DNA of 64,000 nucleotides from Astrothelium macrocarpum (taxonomy: Eukaryota; Ascomycota; Dothideomycetes; Trypetheliales; Trypetheliaceae): assembly GCA_021030915.1 (NCBI GenBank), contig JAGEMR010000078.1, positions 1 to 64,000 on the forward strand. Reading direction: 5' to 3'. A program made the translations under genes and the position numbers. A model generated the notes under the pieces. It ran no database searches, had not been told where the DNA came from, and saw nothing but the letters and a program-made list of their open reading frames with translations. The first letter of the stretch is position 1; every line of letters starts with the position of its first letter. This document shows positions 36,001 to 48,851 of the stretch, in pieces.

Positions 36001-38484
36001 ATGGGCGGTTTGGCCAGCTCTCATGTCCTTCAGCTTTGAAGCGTTCGAACCGAGATTGTTGGATGTTGATGCAAGTCATCGATCACAATAACAATGCAGG
36101 CCTCAAGGATCCCGTTACTTTGGCACAATGGCATCAGCCTCATGACGACGCAGCACGGCAAATGAGACGTGCGCTAGCTTTCACACTCTCGCGCTTCATG
36201 TATATAAATCGAAGCGATTGGCTTGTACATGGGTGCATTTCGCACACTTAAGCTTCTTTTCTGCCCAGCCAATCCAAACCGTAGCGATAAGTCGCCGTCT
36301 TAGCTGATGAGTGATTGGTGCCCATTACGAGCTGATCAATTTCTTCACCGTGTCTGCGCCACGAGCTTTGTCACCACTGACCAAACAGCATCTGAACCGG
36401 CGAGACGGGTGTCAGCGTTCACAAACATGCAGCCGCCCCCAAAAGATTTCAAGGGCTGTTGTGTAATTACCTGTTGAGTACTCCAACCGTCTACGGAATA
36501 GCCACCATGGTACCAAACCTTGTTTGGCTTTCATCTCGCATTTCGACTCGATTAAATATCGATCCAATAGCACCGCTACCAATAGTCCGCGCGAGACGGG
36601 GTATCTAATGAATCTCTTCAATTTACAGTTAACTCCAATCAAATTTCAATGAAGCCAATATCAGAAAGAAGGATCTCGGATCAAGCCTCCTTTGCCAATA
36701 GCAAAATTGGAAAACAGTGTCATTGCCCTGTTATCTGAGCGACAGTACACTCGTACAATCACAATCATTGGAGGCAGTGACCATACCCATCGGATCGTTT
36801 CTGAACACCAATGAGACTGCAAATCTCGTGTGTGAGCTTCCTTCTCCAGAAAACCTTGGTTCTCCAGCTTCTGCACGAGTACCGAAATTTCTTAACGTGA
36901 CGCGGTCAACCCACATCTACAGTTTTACTCGCTCTTCGAGCTGGTCTGCAACTTAATATGAAGCTTATTGGGGAAGCTCCAGAATCCTCACCATTCGAAC
37001 AAGACCAATAGGGATCTGAAGTAGCTTTGCCAACCAACAGTCAGACATTGCGTTCGAAGTTGTCAACCGAGACTCGGATCACTACCGCCGGGTGATGACA
37101 GAATTTATGGGAGCGTTTGAGTCTAACAACACGCATGAACGTCTTCCTTCCTGATGGTTGACATTTGATGCTTTTTGAGGCATTTTGAATCTCAGATGAC
37201 ACATCAACTTATTGGTGCATGAACACACTGTTGCTTGGATTTAGGGTTGAGTCACGACCTATTGCCTGGATTCGATGAAAAGTATGGATCTTCTTTGGTT
37301 TCGTAAGTGTGGCTTGTTCGATTAGCCAATCTTCATTCGGCAAGAGCAATATCTCGCATCACTAGTATCTGCAGGATCTGTAGCAGCCAGCTTAGTAGGA
37401 TCTAGCTCTGACTGACAGAGCAAGCTGACTATTTTTCGAAGGACTGGTCCCTCAGTTCAGATGTCAGGAGCTCATAGCAGCGGACTAGATTTTCGGGTAG
37501 AGCTCCTTTCTTACCCTCTGGATCATGTCACTCCTGAAGTCAGCTTATGTGTGTTGTATTCTTCTGCTAACAGTCTCGGCTCTCGCCGTCTTCATGTCCC
37601 GACAACCTAACTGGAGCAAGCGGAGAATCACGCATGTCAATCATCCGTACGGAGATATATGGACGCTGAACGGAGATACTGTCCGGATGCCTGGATGAAT
37701 AAGGCAGTCAGTTGTTTTTACAATTGGCTCACGTGTATCCAACGCCGACACCTTTGATTAAGCGTACGTACAAACCCCAGATTTAAAACCCTCTAGCACG
37801 TTTTGCGTCAGTACAGTAACTATCAAATGCTCAGATGACAAGACCCGATTTCGAGCCGTGCGAGAAACTTAATACACATTTTAGACAATTCGCGAAGCCA
37901 ACTTAACGCAGGTTATTCTTTCTGTCTCCGAGGCACTTTATCTCTGCTCATTCTATCTTTTCACCTATACGAATACGGTTGCCTCGATGGTCAACACCGC
38001 TACCTCAAGTTGGTTCTGTACGCACCTAAAAGATAATCAATGGCTCTAAGAATTTTTTACAAGAAGTGCTAGTCTCAGGAGATACGCATGCTTGCACACT
38101 GGGAAATTCAAAAACTGGCACACAACATGGCTGTGAGGAACTTGGTCTTCATAGGAATGCATAAAGCTGCGACATCGAGTCTGCTGTCCCAAGAATTATG
38201 ATATGCAAATGTTCTCCAAGGTCCTCACACGCTACAGAACACAATCAGATTTATGAGAATCATATCCCATTAATGAAAAGTAGGCGCTACGCTGCTTATT
38301 CAAGCATTTTACGCCTTGTGTATGAAGTTATATATACTTGAAATGAAGGCACCAACAGACGTCACCTGTTATTATGCGCTACAAACCTCTTCAAGAGTTT
38401 AAGAGAGCCATGCTGCCATGTCTCACACAGGCTGGGTCACCGTGCATCTTAATCAGCCTTGATCTAATGCCATTCCACAGACAC
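33036..38484. other. Long gene-free region upstream of the MedA-like gene
   Basis: About 5.4 kb between the MedA-like start and the Csf1 stop codon (both minus strand), so it is upstream of the former and downstream of the latter. No open frame has a recognisable motif. A GC-richer block (about 34.3-35.7 kb) holds many overlapping frames on both strands, a pattern of stop-codon scarcity rather than coding. The remainder (36.2-38.4 kb) is AT-richer and has only short frames. Long promoters and leaders are common for developmental regulators, which may explain it. Confidence 0.5.
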
Positions 38485-41400
38485 TTAACCGCCCAAATTA
38501 CTTCCTAAGATCCTCTCATATGCGTCTTCTACCTCCTTAGCAATTTCCAACAACGTTACAATTACGATCTGATGTGTTACATTTGGCAGCCGATCCCGAT
38601 GCAATCCGATCCACTCCAATGGTGGGGTTGCCTCCCCCATATCCCTCAGCTGCGGTGTTTCAATGATAGGAGGCTCCAGCGCTGCGTACTCATACTTTGA
38701 TTGAGGTACATTCACTACCGCTGTGATCTTCTCCCGTTGGCGTCGTTCCACCTCCGTCTTCGGTTCCGCCACGGCCGTGTTTCCAGAAGCCACGGCCGAC
38801 TCGCTTGCCCGGTTGAGCGATGCGTCGGCTTTGTCCATCGTCGCTGCGGCAGATGATGGGCCGGCGGTAATCTTGACAGCAGACTCGGGAAGCGGCTTCC
38901 CGAGGCGAGAGGCAAGGCTGCGAGAGTGATTGCTCCACATGGTGCGGATGAAACTAATGCGGGAATAGTTCCACCCGACATCGACTTTGCCCTCAAACAA
39001 GGATTTGAATGTATAGTTGATGTGATTTGAATTGGGAATCTGCCATGTCTGCATCGTAGCAACTACCTTGGGGACTTTGAGAATGGTCCCACCGCGTGAT
39101 CCGGTTGCGCTCGAAACAATTTCTTCCACGGTCACTTCAGCCAGTGGCTTTGGAAGAGTAGTATTGCGAACGGAAGACAATGCGACACGCAGTTGTCCTA
39201 AAGTCATACCGAGCCGTGAGTGAATCTTACCATCCTCGAGTGTGACCGAGAAGCGAGCCGATGTCTCTTCGGCTTCAAGCTTGAAGATCTGAGTATCGAA
39301 GAATGTGCTAGGGAAGGCGCCAACGTTGATGGACTTCAAAGTTACCATAACGTCTGTATGGAGTTTGACCAACGTGTTCGTATCCGATCCATCTTTCTTC
39401 CAAAGAGCCTCTTCACTACGCTGTTGGTTGGGAGACGGGCGAGAAGGTCCACTGACAGATTTCCGTTTGAGCGAGGCCTCGATATCTTTCAGGGATTGAG
39501 TGAAGGCAGCTTGTTTTTCTTGGATCAGACGGTCAAAGGCTTGAACCAAGGCTAGAGCTTGGGATGCAGTGGTTGCCGTACAAAACACTTGAACTTTGTC
39601 TCCGTTCAGCATAGCGACTAATCGATCGCCAGCAGTTTTGCCTTGTTCACGGACATTGTACATTAGAAAATCGAAATTCGTGATATCTGCGATCGCAAAA
39701 GCTTGGTAATCGAACGCGGCCTTGACGCGGAGATGTTCAAATCCAACGGACGCTTGTATGAGAGGCGTCTGCTGAATGCCACGATTGTTCAATGGCCAAG
39801 AAATAGACGTCCGAAGCCGAAAGCCTTGAAGGTCAACATAACCACTCATCCGCCCAGTACTATCGATTCCCATACTTCCAATTCCACCACAGAGATTTTG
39901 CTCCCAATTCGAGTTCTTCTTAGAATGAACCCATAGATTCTTGATAGTAAAGGTTGATTTGCCGATGGCTTGACCCAGGTCAATCTCAAAGGCGAGCTCT
40001 GCAATTGCAATACTTGCGTTCCAGGGGAAAGCTGTCACGGAGGCCACTTGATGATACTTTTGCACCAGATACTCTTGTGTCTCAATCCCTGTCTCTGGTG
40101 AGGTAGGGATCGCAGCGGATTGGCCGCGGACTTCTGGCGGGATCCAGATTTCGCGGAAAAGGAGGAAATCTTGAAGTTGTTTCACATTCAGTATCGTCTT
40201 TGCAGGTGCAATTTTCAAGATAGCAGAAACGCCACTATTACCGCTGAGATGTTTACTGTTCATAAGAGATAGGATTATCGACTCAATGTCCATGCGGAAA
40301 GTATCGTCCCGTGAATATACATGGCGAACCTTGGCCTCCAGTCTGGTAAAAGCCGCAGAAATCGCGAAGAAATTTCCCTGCTCCGAGGATTGAATTGCAT
40401 TCATTGTTAAATAAATATCCTCAAACCTAGCAGTTGCAGCCACGCGAGCGTATGGATGACAGGTCAGACTGAATTCTTGCTTGCAAATCCTGAGGCCCAT
40501 ATTTAGCCTGATTTTCCCTAAAAGCATGCTTGGATCGGCATTGATGAGTTCCTCGTCAAGGAATTTTTGAGGGACTTTTGCTACAGTATTCGAGGGACTT
40601 GCGTCATTTTCACGGACGACTTCCTTGACACTTTTTGAGATCTCCATGACAATAGGCACGAAAGCTGGATAAAGCAAGTTGGTGGATGCATCAACCATAA
40701 TTTCGGCCTTTAAAGAAGGTTCAATACCATCTTGATCCTGATATTCAAGTTTGAGAGCAATGCCTGGGGTGTGTAACTGGGCTACCGATTCATTGCGACT
40801 GTCGACGAATTGTCCAAACTTTCCTTGCTGTGGAATGCGATCAGAAGTAAGCGGGCTCATGGTAGATTCGGATGTGTTGCTATCATTACTTCTTTCGAGG
40901 TGCACTACCGCTCCTGCAAAATCTGCATCGACAATTAACGAGCCAAGACGTTTATCCCCAAAGATATTCTTCCTTTCGGTACCGCTTGTGGTTGGCGTCA
41001 TTTCCCACGTGGCAGTGGCCTTTCGGCATTTGGCAATAGCTGAAGATATGGACCGTTCGACCAGACTCGCAGGTAAAACAAAGTAAGATTGAAGGCGAAA
41101 GTCAATCCGCTTCCCAGCTGCTTGGAAGGCCAATCTGCGATCTAGATTTGAGGAGTCGTACGCAACATTGAAAACTAACTCAGGAAATAGAGCCGAATTC
41201 AATGAGCGCTGCTTCTTGTTACGCGACTGTGGAACCATTTGCAATCGCATGCTTTCGATGAGCAAACGAGCTTCGTCTGTTTTCCGTATCGACAAATCTA
41301 TGCGGTTAAAAGAAAGCACAAGGTCTTCAATTTCCTGGCCTTCATAAGCCTCTATAGAGGCACCCACAATCCAGCTGATCTGGATGTCTCGAAGTTCGAG

Positions 41401-44400
41401 TAAATAAGAAGACGCGAGAAGCGCAGCGGCTGTGTCTGCTAAAGCAGCATTATCATTCGTTTGGCCCTGCTGCGTTGTCAAAGGATGCTTTCGCCCATGC
41501 CGAAGTCTGCGGAAATGGGATACATCACTCGAGAGATCCAAATCCTTCATCTTATCTTGCATATGATTGATGACGTCCACAATAACCGAAGCAGTCTCAG
41601 CATATACATTCACCTCTAAACTTGAGCTTTTTGCGATAAATTGCTGTTCTTGCTTGCCTTCTGCGCTTGACTGGGATGTGCAATGCACAAGTAGACTCAC
41701 AGAGACGCTGCCACACGGTGAGACCTTTTTATTATCAATTTTTTGCAAAGCTAGACCAATATTGCCTAGCCGTGCCCGAATCTCAGGAAACTGGAGAACT
41801 GGCTTGCTCGCTTCAAGTCTGTTTGTTGCCGTGATCTGGGCACCTTGAAGAGATGTTGCAATGCTCGCTGTAGATTTGGTTTCCGACGTCGCAGGGGCTT
41901 TGGCACTAATCTCGAAGCCCACTAACGTAGCACGAATGTCGTATATGAGAGCTTCTTGATCCTGTGGCTCTTTATCCTGCGGATCTGCGGTCTCTAGCTT
42001 TCCAATGACATTCTCTATATGATCTTTCATGGCCAGGCCGTTATGTCTGATTGCTTTGAAAACATTTTTTACTTCGGTTCTGCTAAGTGCAATCAACAAC
42101 GCGTTGATAGCAGTTGCGTCCAGGCGAATACGCTCAATCGTAATGTGCACATCGAGCAAAGTTTCTTTGGCCTTTTGAGAGAATTTGATGCGGCCATTGA
42201 CCGGTGGAAAACCTAAGCCACTCACTACGTGAGACTGATCTTGAGTATGATTGATAACCTCATGAAGCTGAGAGCTAAGGTCATAATCAATGTGAAGACA
42301 TAACATGTTCGAACCCACAGGAGCGATAGCTAGACTACTCGAATTTCCTGTTATAGAATAGCCCAATGATCGCAAAAGTGCGGCGTCAAGTCTGTATGCA
42401 TCCATGAAGAGGGCAATATAGATGTGAGGTAGTCTTTTGGGACTATCGGGGAAACTCAGTTTCTTGGTCGGTAAGGCATTCTTGTGCTTCATGACTAGCG
42501 CATGAACGCAATTAACTTCATCGCCAATGACCAAGTCTATGACCTCCATCAGACCTAGAATCTCCTCTTTGATATCGACTACAAGGTGCTTCGTAGCTCC
42601 CGCAATCTTCAGATCATCCGGCTCTCCACTTGCTCGATTTCCTGTACGGTGGCTGACGGAAAGAACCGGCGCTTCTATCCTTGTGCGCCACAGCAGTCGA
42701 TCACGTGTAGACATCTCCGAGGTCGCAGCTTCAGAATGTGCGAGTGCACTAATTGACATGTTGTCCCCATCGTCACCTGATATGTCGCCCGTCAACGATA
42801 TTCTTAAAGATTGACACCTGGCAACGTGTGATAGATTGATAGCGTGCAAGCTCACAATTCCCTGGTCAGTGGCCACCACAATGTGAAATTTTTGGTCTGG
42901 AGTTACTGCCATTGACCGTGACTCAGCCTTCATCGATTGGCGGAGTTTTTGCTCGTTAGATGTTTGAATCAGCGGTTCTTTAAAAGTATTGAAAAGAGCC
43001 TCCACGAGTTCAAGAATTGCCCAGCTTATCTTGATTTCAGTCTTTGCAGTATTGATCTGCACGGTCGTTGACACGCCTGGTCTTACATCGTCTACAAGCA
43101 TGAGACCGGATGGTTTCTGCGGGGGTATCATTGCAAGGGCAAGAGCTAAAGTGTTAAAATAAACCTCATTCTGCTTTGGACCCGGATCAACAAAAAGCTT
43201 TAGAAGCCCCGCCCGTACCGAAACACTAACGGGTAGAGGATCATGCTCGTGTAGTTCTGGAACGTCTCCGACGGCTCCATAAAGGAAACGGATTGCAACG
43301 CTCTCTTTGATATGGGCAAGGTCCCAGCTACGCCAACCTTCCCAGCTCCTGATGACATTTGATTCGGATTCCAAGGGACAAACCACGTGTTGGCCGATAC
43401 AAGTGATGGCCAATTCTCTTTTGCGAGCCACTGGTAAGCAATGATAGATGTAACGAAAACGAGATAGAATCTTCCAAGAGTCGTTCACACGGAGGTGGTC
43501 ATCTGTTGCTCTGAGGACATAGGTTGCTCTTGTTAGGAAAGGTGGATCTGCAATGTCTCCACCCGAGAGTGTAAGTTCGTAAGCTAGGTAGCGAAGACGA
43601 TCCTCGTGTCCGGACACCAACATCTTGAATTTGCTTTGGTATTTATCGATCATTTTTGAGTTCCGATGGACAAGAGAAGTAAGATAGTCAGTCTTTTTAC
43701 TCACGACAGCGGCTGAGCAGTCTTTGAAAGAAACATTGACGGAAATTTTGTCCTTCGATGATACCCATAGAAGCACTTTCTCAAGCGCGATGCGTACTGC
43801 TATTTCGTCATCGGTATTTCCTGGAGACGTCTCTGATGCAGAGACAGTAAGTGATCTCAGCGTCGCATGCACTAACGTCAGATCACGTTCTGTTACTTGC
43901 CTTGGAGGCACTTTTATTCTTGTCGACAAGGCAACCCTATCAAGAACAATGTCATACTGATCACGACCATTGCCATCGGCTCCACGAAGACCATTCAGAA
44001 ATACTGCGAGGAAGCGAAGATGTACAAATGGGACCTGAATTGAAAAGTCAAGACTGTTGCCCTTGCCAACATTTCGCGCCTTGGCGCCAAGGATCTCAGA
44101 CACGACACTGATCTGAAAATCATCCAGTAAGTCTTCTGGCGTTTTTGAAAGGATAGTGTCAACAATGTTCACTACGCAGTCAATAGCTTGAGGCTTGCAA
44201 AGAATGCTTATTCCTGGCTCTGCTTTGATGACTAAGCTAGTATGCTCTATTTCTTCATCAATGCCTTCAGCAGTGGCGTCAGTGAAGATCACCTCGTCAG
44301 GGTTTTCCTGCTCATACCCCAGGAATTCAGGAAGGGGAGGAGCATCCACAGTGTCCGGTTGACAGGCATCAAGTGGAAAATATGGGCATGCGAACGGACT

Positions 44401-47400
44401 TGAGAATGCTACAGTGGATGGTGCCAGCCCTCTCTGCCCTCTTTCCTTATCATCAGGCAAGTGGTACGACAAAGGCTGGTAGCGCCAAGCTGAAGCACCT
44501 TTTTCTTCAAGGACAGACGGAGCGCTCTCCGTTAGCTGTGATGGAGACTGATTCTGGCCTGCGGTTGATACATGATCTGCTTGGGCGTTAGTCTTGGAGC
44601 GTCCAATTCTTTGGTCTCGAGAACTAAGGTGAAGGGACGACGCCGTAGACCGCATTGATCGCACGGATTTTGCAATTGAAGAGCTGTCAGAGTAATTCGA
44701 ATTGCCAGTTGGAATGTCATGCCTACTGACCGGTGTGGGCACTGGTGGAAAGGGCATCGCTGGAGGGTCTATCCCGAGTCCCATAGGAAGAATTGACCCA
44801 TCACCGTGTCTCCGTCCGGCTTCAAGCAGGAAATTCGTGCGCTGGGTTTTTTGGTCATGCAGACTAATGTGGGTTTGCTGTTTCTCTCGTTCTTGATTGA
44901 ATTGGGCATTTTGCTTCAGCATGTGTAGCTGTACGTTGGTTTTCACCAAGGCATAAGTCTCTACTGTCAACTTCTCGCCTTGCTTTGTACGGTGTCGTAA
45001 CGCAGATCGAGCATCAAGACAGGCAATGCGGACATCAGGAATGAGAACGCCTAGTCGTTGAGAGAACAACGGCCCAGCCCAGTCATTGAAATCAACATCC
45101 ATGGGACCAGTACTAAAGAGAAGAGCGTCTTGACCAACGTGAAACCAGAGACGGAGCATTTTGGTATGGACTTTCAAAAAGGTCACGTCATGGATGACTG
45201 TTGGGTGGGAAATAGGCAAAGCGTTTTCGCTATCTGGTAAGGTGAAGGCAATAGCGCGTCCAGCTTTGACGAGGGTAGCGAGAAAGGTGTTAGTACACTC
45301 TCCTGTGATCGCCCCTATACTTAGATTCCAGTCACCCATATAAGCCGGCTCAGCTGGAGGGAGACCGAACAAGCGATGACCGTACATATGCACACCGTCA
45401 AGGAAAATTTGCGTGCCGGGGACTGCATCATCGGGGGTGCTTGCCTCGCGAGTAGCATTGGCAAGGGCAATTCCAAGTGGACTGGTATCCAGCATCATGT
45501 CCATATAGTAATTTGTGAAGCGCAAGTCCAGAGAAGCGGTTGCCAATTCGAGCCTGATGTGATCTCTTTTGCCATAGAGGTTCGCTGGTAGCTGAATGCT
45601 AGTATCCTCTGCAGATATGCAGAGAACAACATCAAGCGCATTGCTGACTTCGGTATGCTCTGAATGGGCAATGGTGGACGCTCGAGTCGGCATTCTTTCC
45701 GACATACCTTGGAATTCCTCCAAGGTTCTAAAATGTAAATCTTCGCCAAAATAATTCTCCTTGAAATTTGCGAATTGTCTGAGCAGGAATCCGTATGCGT
45801 CCAGAGAGAAATTTCCGCCATGAATATTCATAATTAGCCGGTCTGTGAGGTTGGCACTTGTCTCGGAAAAAAAGTTGTGAGACCCATCTGCTTTGAGCTC
45901 ACTCAAGCGAGCAACCTTTTTGTCTGATAAGAATGTGAGAATTGGGTTTCTCGTAGGTGCATTTATTTCAAGGCCAAAGTCACGCCCGATAGCATCGAAA
46001 AGCACAGAGTTTTGTACCGGTCTGTACCGATCCAACGGGATCGTAACTTTGCCACTGAGTAACCTGCCAAAGAGGATGATGAAATTATTGTCGTCCAAAT
46101 CCGAGGGGTTATTAATGATATTCGAGTCATTAGTGTTAATGTACAATTTGAAATTGTGAAAGTCAACATTGAGTAAGTAGCGCATGGGCAGAAAAGTGAA
46201 AAAATCAGGTTGAGGCCCTGCGCCCCAATCACTAATAAGATCTAGAAGTAAAACCAAATGGTCCGTAAGGAGAAAAATCTCTGTCTCGTGACTTTCAATG
46301 TTAAAGGTCCATTCTCGAACTCGGTTCCATTGCAATGGATTGGATAGATCGCAAGTAACCAATTGCCGTCCAGATCGCCAGAGAAGATTGTGATTCACAC
46401 TTGTTGTAATTTCAAGTCGAGTCACATCCACATCCACGAAGTTGCTATAGCCAGTTTGGCGTGCTAGCATGTCCATGGTGTAGTTTACGGTAGTATTTGC
46501 CCCTACCATGACGTCGAACCAGCCAAATGGGCGCACATTGCTTGTAGGAAGACCTCGATCCTGCTTCTTCCCTCGTCTTCTTTTACCAGGACCGCGAGGT
46601 TTTTGGTTTTTGGATGCACGTTTTGCTTGTTCTTCGTAAGCTTCAGCATGACCTTTCCATTTCCAGTCTTTTGACGATTCACGAACGGGAAGTCGAAGTA
46701 CAACATTCTCCTCGACACTCACAAAAACTTTGAAAATGGTACTATATCGATCTTGCCCAGGCTTCAAACGCTCCGCCGGCACAGCGTCCGTAAAGACAGC
46801 TGGAAAAAATACCGACTGAATATTAATGCGCTGTCGATCGGTCCAAGGGCCATAATTGACTGTCCCACCGAACACAGCTATATCAAGACCGTATTCGGGG
46901 GGTGCAGAGCCGTTGATATCAGAAGTTTCAAGAATATGTGAGCTTCCTTGCAGGTCAGGGTGTCGGGGAATAGGGCCAGGTATGTCCCAATAGAAGTTCA
47001 CTTTAACTTTTGGCAGGTCTGCCAATATAGGTGATCTTGCATATTCGATGGGATCCCACTCATCGTGCTCATTATGCTGATCCTCGTCCAGATACCTCGT
47101 AAGCCCCTGCCAGCGAGCCTGTCCTGGAAGCTCGATTACAGGGTCCATGGCATGCGAAGGGTTTCTGCGTGATGCTGAGGCAGTAGCAACTGAATCAGAT
47201 GATTTGTGAAAGAGTAGCGGCCAGCGACTAAGGAGGGTCCTCGAGTTGGGTGCGCTTGGAAACCAGGATGTACGACTTTGGCTGTGTTTGTGCTCGATGT
47301 CGTTATCAGTCCGTTGCTTTCTTCGTGCGGCTGAAGCTAATTGAGTTCCTTTGAAATCGTGATTGGGATGCAATTGTACGATAGGATGCTCTACTTCAAA

Positions 47401-48449
47401 ATCTACAAGCAATTTGAAAATGTCCAACGGTCCCGAGCGTCCGGCATCGAGCTCTCCCACCGCGGTCTCGAATTTTGCAGTGGTTACACATTTCGTATTC
47501 TCGTTTCCCAGAACAATGGCCCCTTTCTTACAGCGGATGCGAACGGGAAGTAGCCTCAAGAATACCGGAGCTTCTGGAGGATGGAAGTCCTGGGCTTGAG
47601 CGTGGGATACGTTGCGACTGCTGTGTGTGGTCGATTCTTTTCCTAGCTTGATATTCGTTTGGTTTTCTGAGGGAGAGTCTACGTGGAGATGGTCGTTCGG
47701 CTTCTCACCCAAAGAAGTTCTGACAGAGAAGTCGTCTCCTACAGGATTATGTAGGCCACCATCATGATGCGCCTGCCTTTTCTCGATACTGTCTACAATC
47801 AAATCATATGCAGGACTTCTGTTGTAGAGAAAGGCCTCTACACCTGATACCTTAACTTCGATGCGACATGGTAATTGTTTCACAGGTCTTCTGCCTCCTT
47901 TCTCTTCTCTTCCTATGCTTCGATTGCGGCTTCGAAAGGCCTTCTGCGATTCGGGACTGGCCGACATGGAGTCATGATCGGAGAATTTCTCGACAGGGGG
48001 ATCTTCAGTGTAGATTTGCGCATCCTTGACTTTTCGGAGCCAATACTGCCAAGTAATGTATCCGGCATTGACCAATATCGTCTCATTGTGGGCATGATAC
48101 CGTACTCCTTTGAAGAAGATGCGGCCGCCGAGAAGCGAGATCTGAAGGGCTTGGATATCGACGTAGGCATGCAAAGCATGCCATGAATATGCACGTATGC
48201 CATATGAGACCAGAGTGGCAAAGAGTCGGTTGAAGTAAAACAAGAAGAAGATTGCCCTAGCAATGTCAGCCGAACTTGGGTTAACTTGACTTGTTGTACA
48301 CGTACAGCGTTCCACAAACCAACAGAGTCACCAGAAACAACCTGGAGCATAATCAGAGCAAAGCGGCAATAAGGTATCAACTGCAACGCGTACCAATTGA
48401 AGCTCCGAGAGGGTTCCAAAGCCTCAGCTACGAGGCTATCGGTCGCCAT
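38485..48449 (-). CDS. Csf1, bridge-like lipid transfer protein (BLTP1/Tweek family)
   Basis: A giant rod-shaped protein that carries phospholipid between the ER and other membranes; yeast Csf1 supports GPI-anchor synthesis and cold growth. Exons 48449-48394, 48341-48306 and one of 9772 nt, 48256-38485; 3287 residues. Splicing the two small introns yields the family's N-terminal anchor FNWLFLVTLLVCG then LAIFFLFYFNRLF (about 17-43), followed by VDIQALQISLLGGRIFFKG and HNETILVNAGYITWQYWL, the conserved chorein-like start. The long middle should form repeating beta-groove modules. The conserved C-terminal region includes FEGKVDVGWNYSRISFIRTMW and PPLEWIGLHRDRLPN. Length is typical for fungal Csf1 (about 3000 or more). 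The third exon is uninterrupted, unusual among the intron-rich neighbours. It shares a 402-nt divergent promoter with the DUF300 gene. Confidence 0.95.
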
Positions 48450-48851
48450 CGCGGCGACTTCCAATTGAGGTCCAGGGAGATCATCTTGAGCTCATTGGGG
48501 AAGTAAAGGCCATGTTCTTTAGAAGTAGAGAGATCGCCTTTGTGTGGCCGTTTGTATTAAGGTGACTGTCACCTTTTGTCAAGTCAAAAGTACATGAAGA
48601 AATGACTTAGTAGGGTTTCAGGGTTAGCTGAGTGCGGGCGGAAGTGGTCGAAGAGGCGCGCATGACAGCATCCCGCTGTGTGAACGCGACACCTTTTGCC
48701 CGCCTCCAAGTCTGTCTCGTGGCATCCCTCGTCGTCTGGCGTCAGACGCGTGCACCAAATCTCCTTTCTGAGACCATGTAATCTCAAAATTGCACGTTCT
48801 TTGCCTACCACCGACATCGCTAAATTCCTTTCACAACCGTTGCAGAACAAA
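48450..48851. other. Divergent promoter region of Csf1 and DUF300 genes
   Basis: 402 nt between the two start codons. Contains an AAGGTGACTGTCACCTTTTG-type inverted repeat at about 48558-48577 (GGTGAC/GTCACC arms). No transcription-factor site can be assigned with confidence. Confidence 0.5.

Noticed and set aside
42300..42320. GTTCGAACC motif resembling a tRNA B-box
   Set aside because: Lies inside the Csf1 coding frame, with no matching A-box or cloverleaf.
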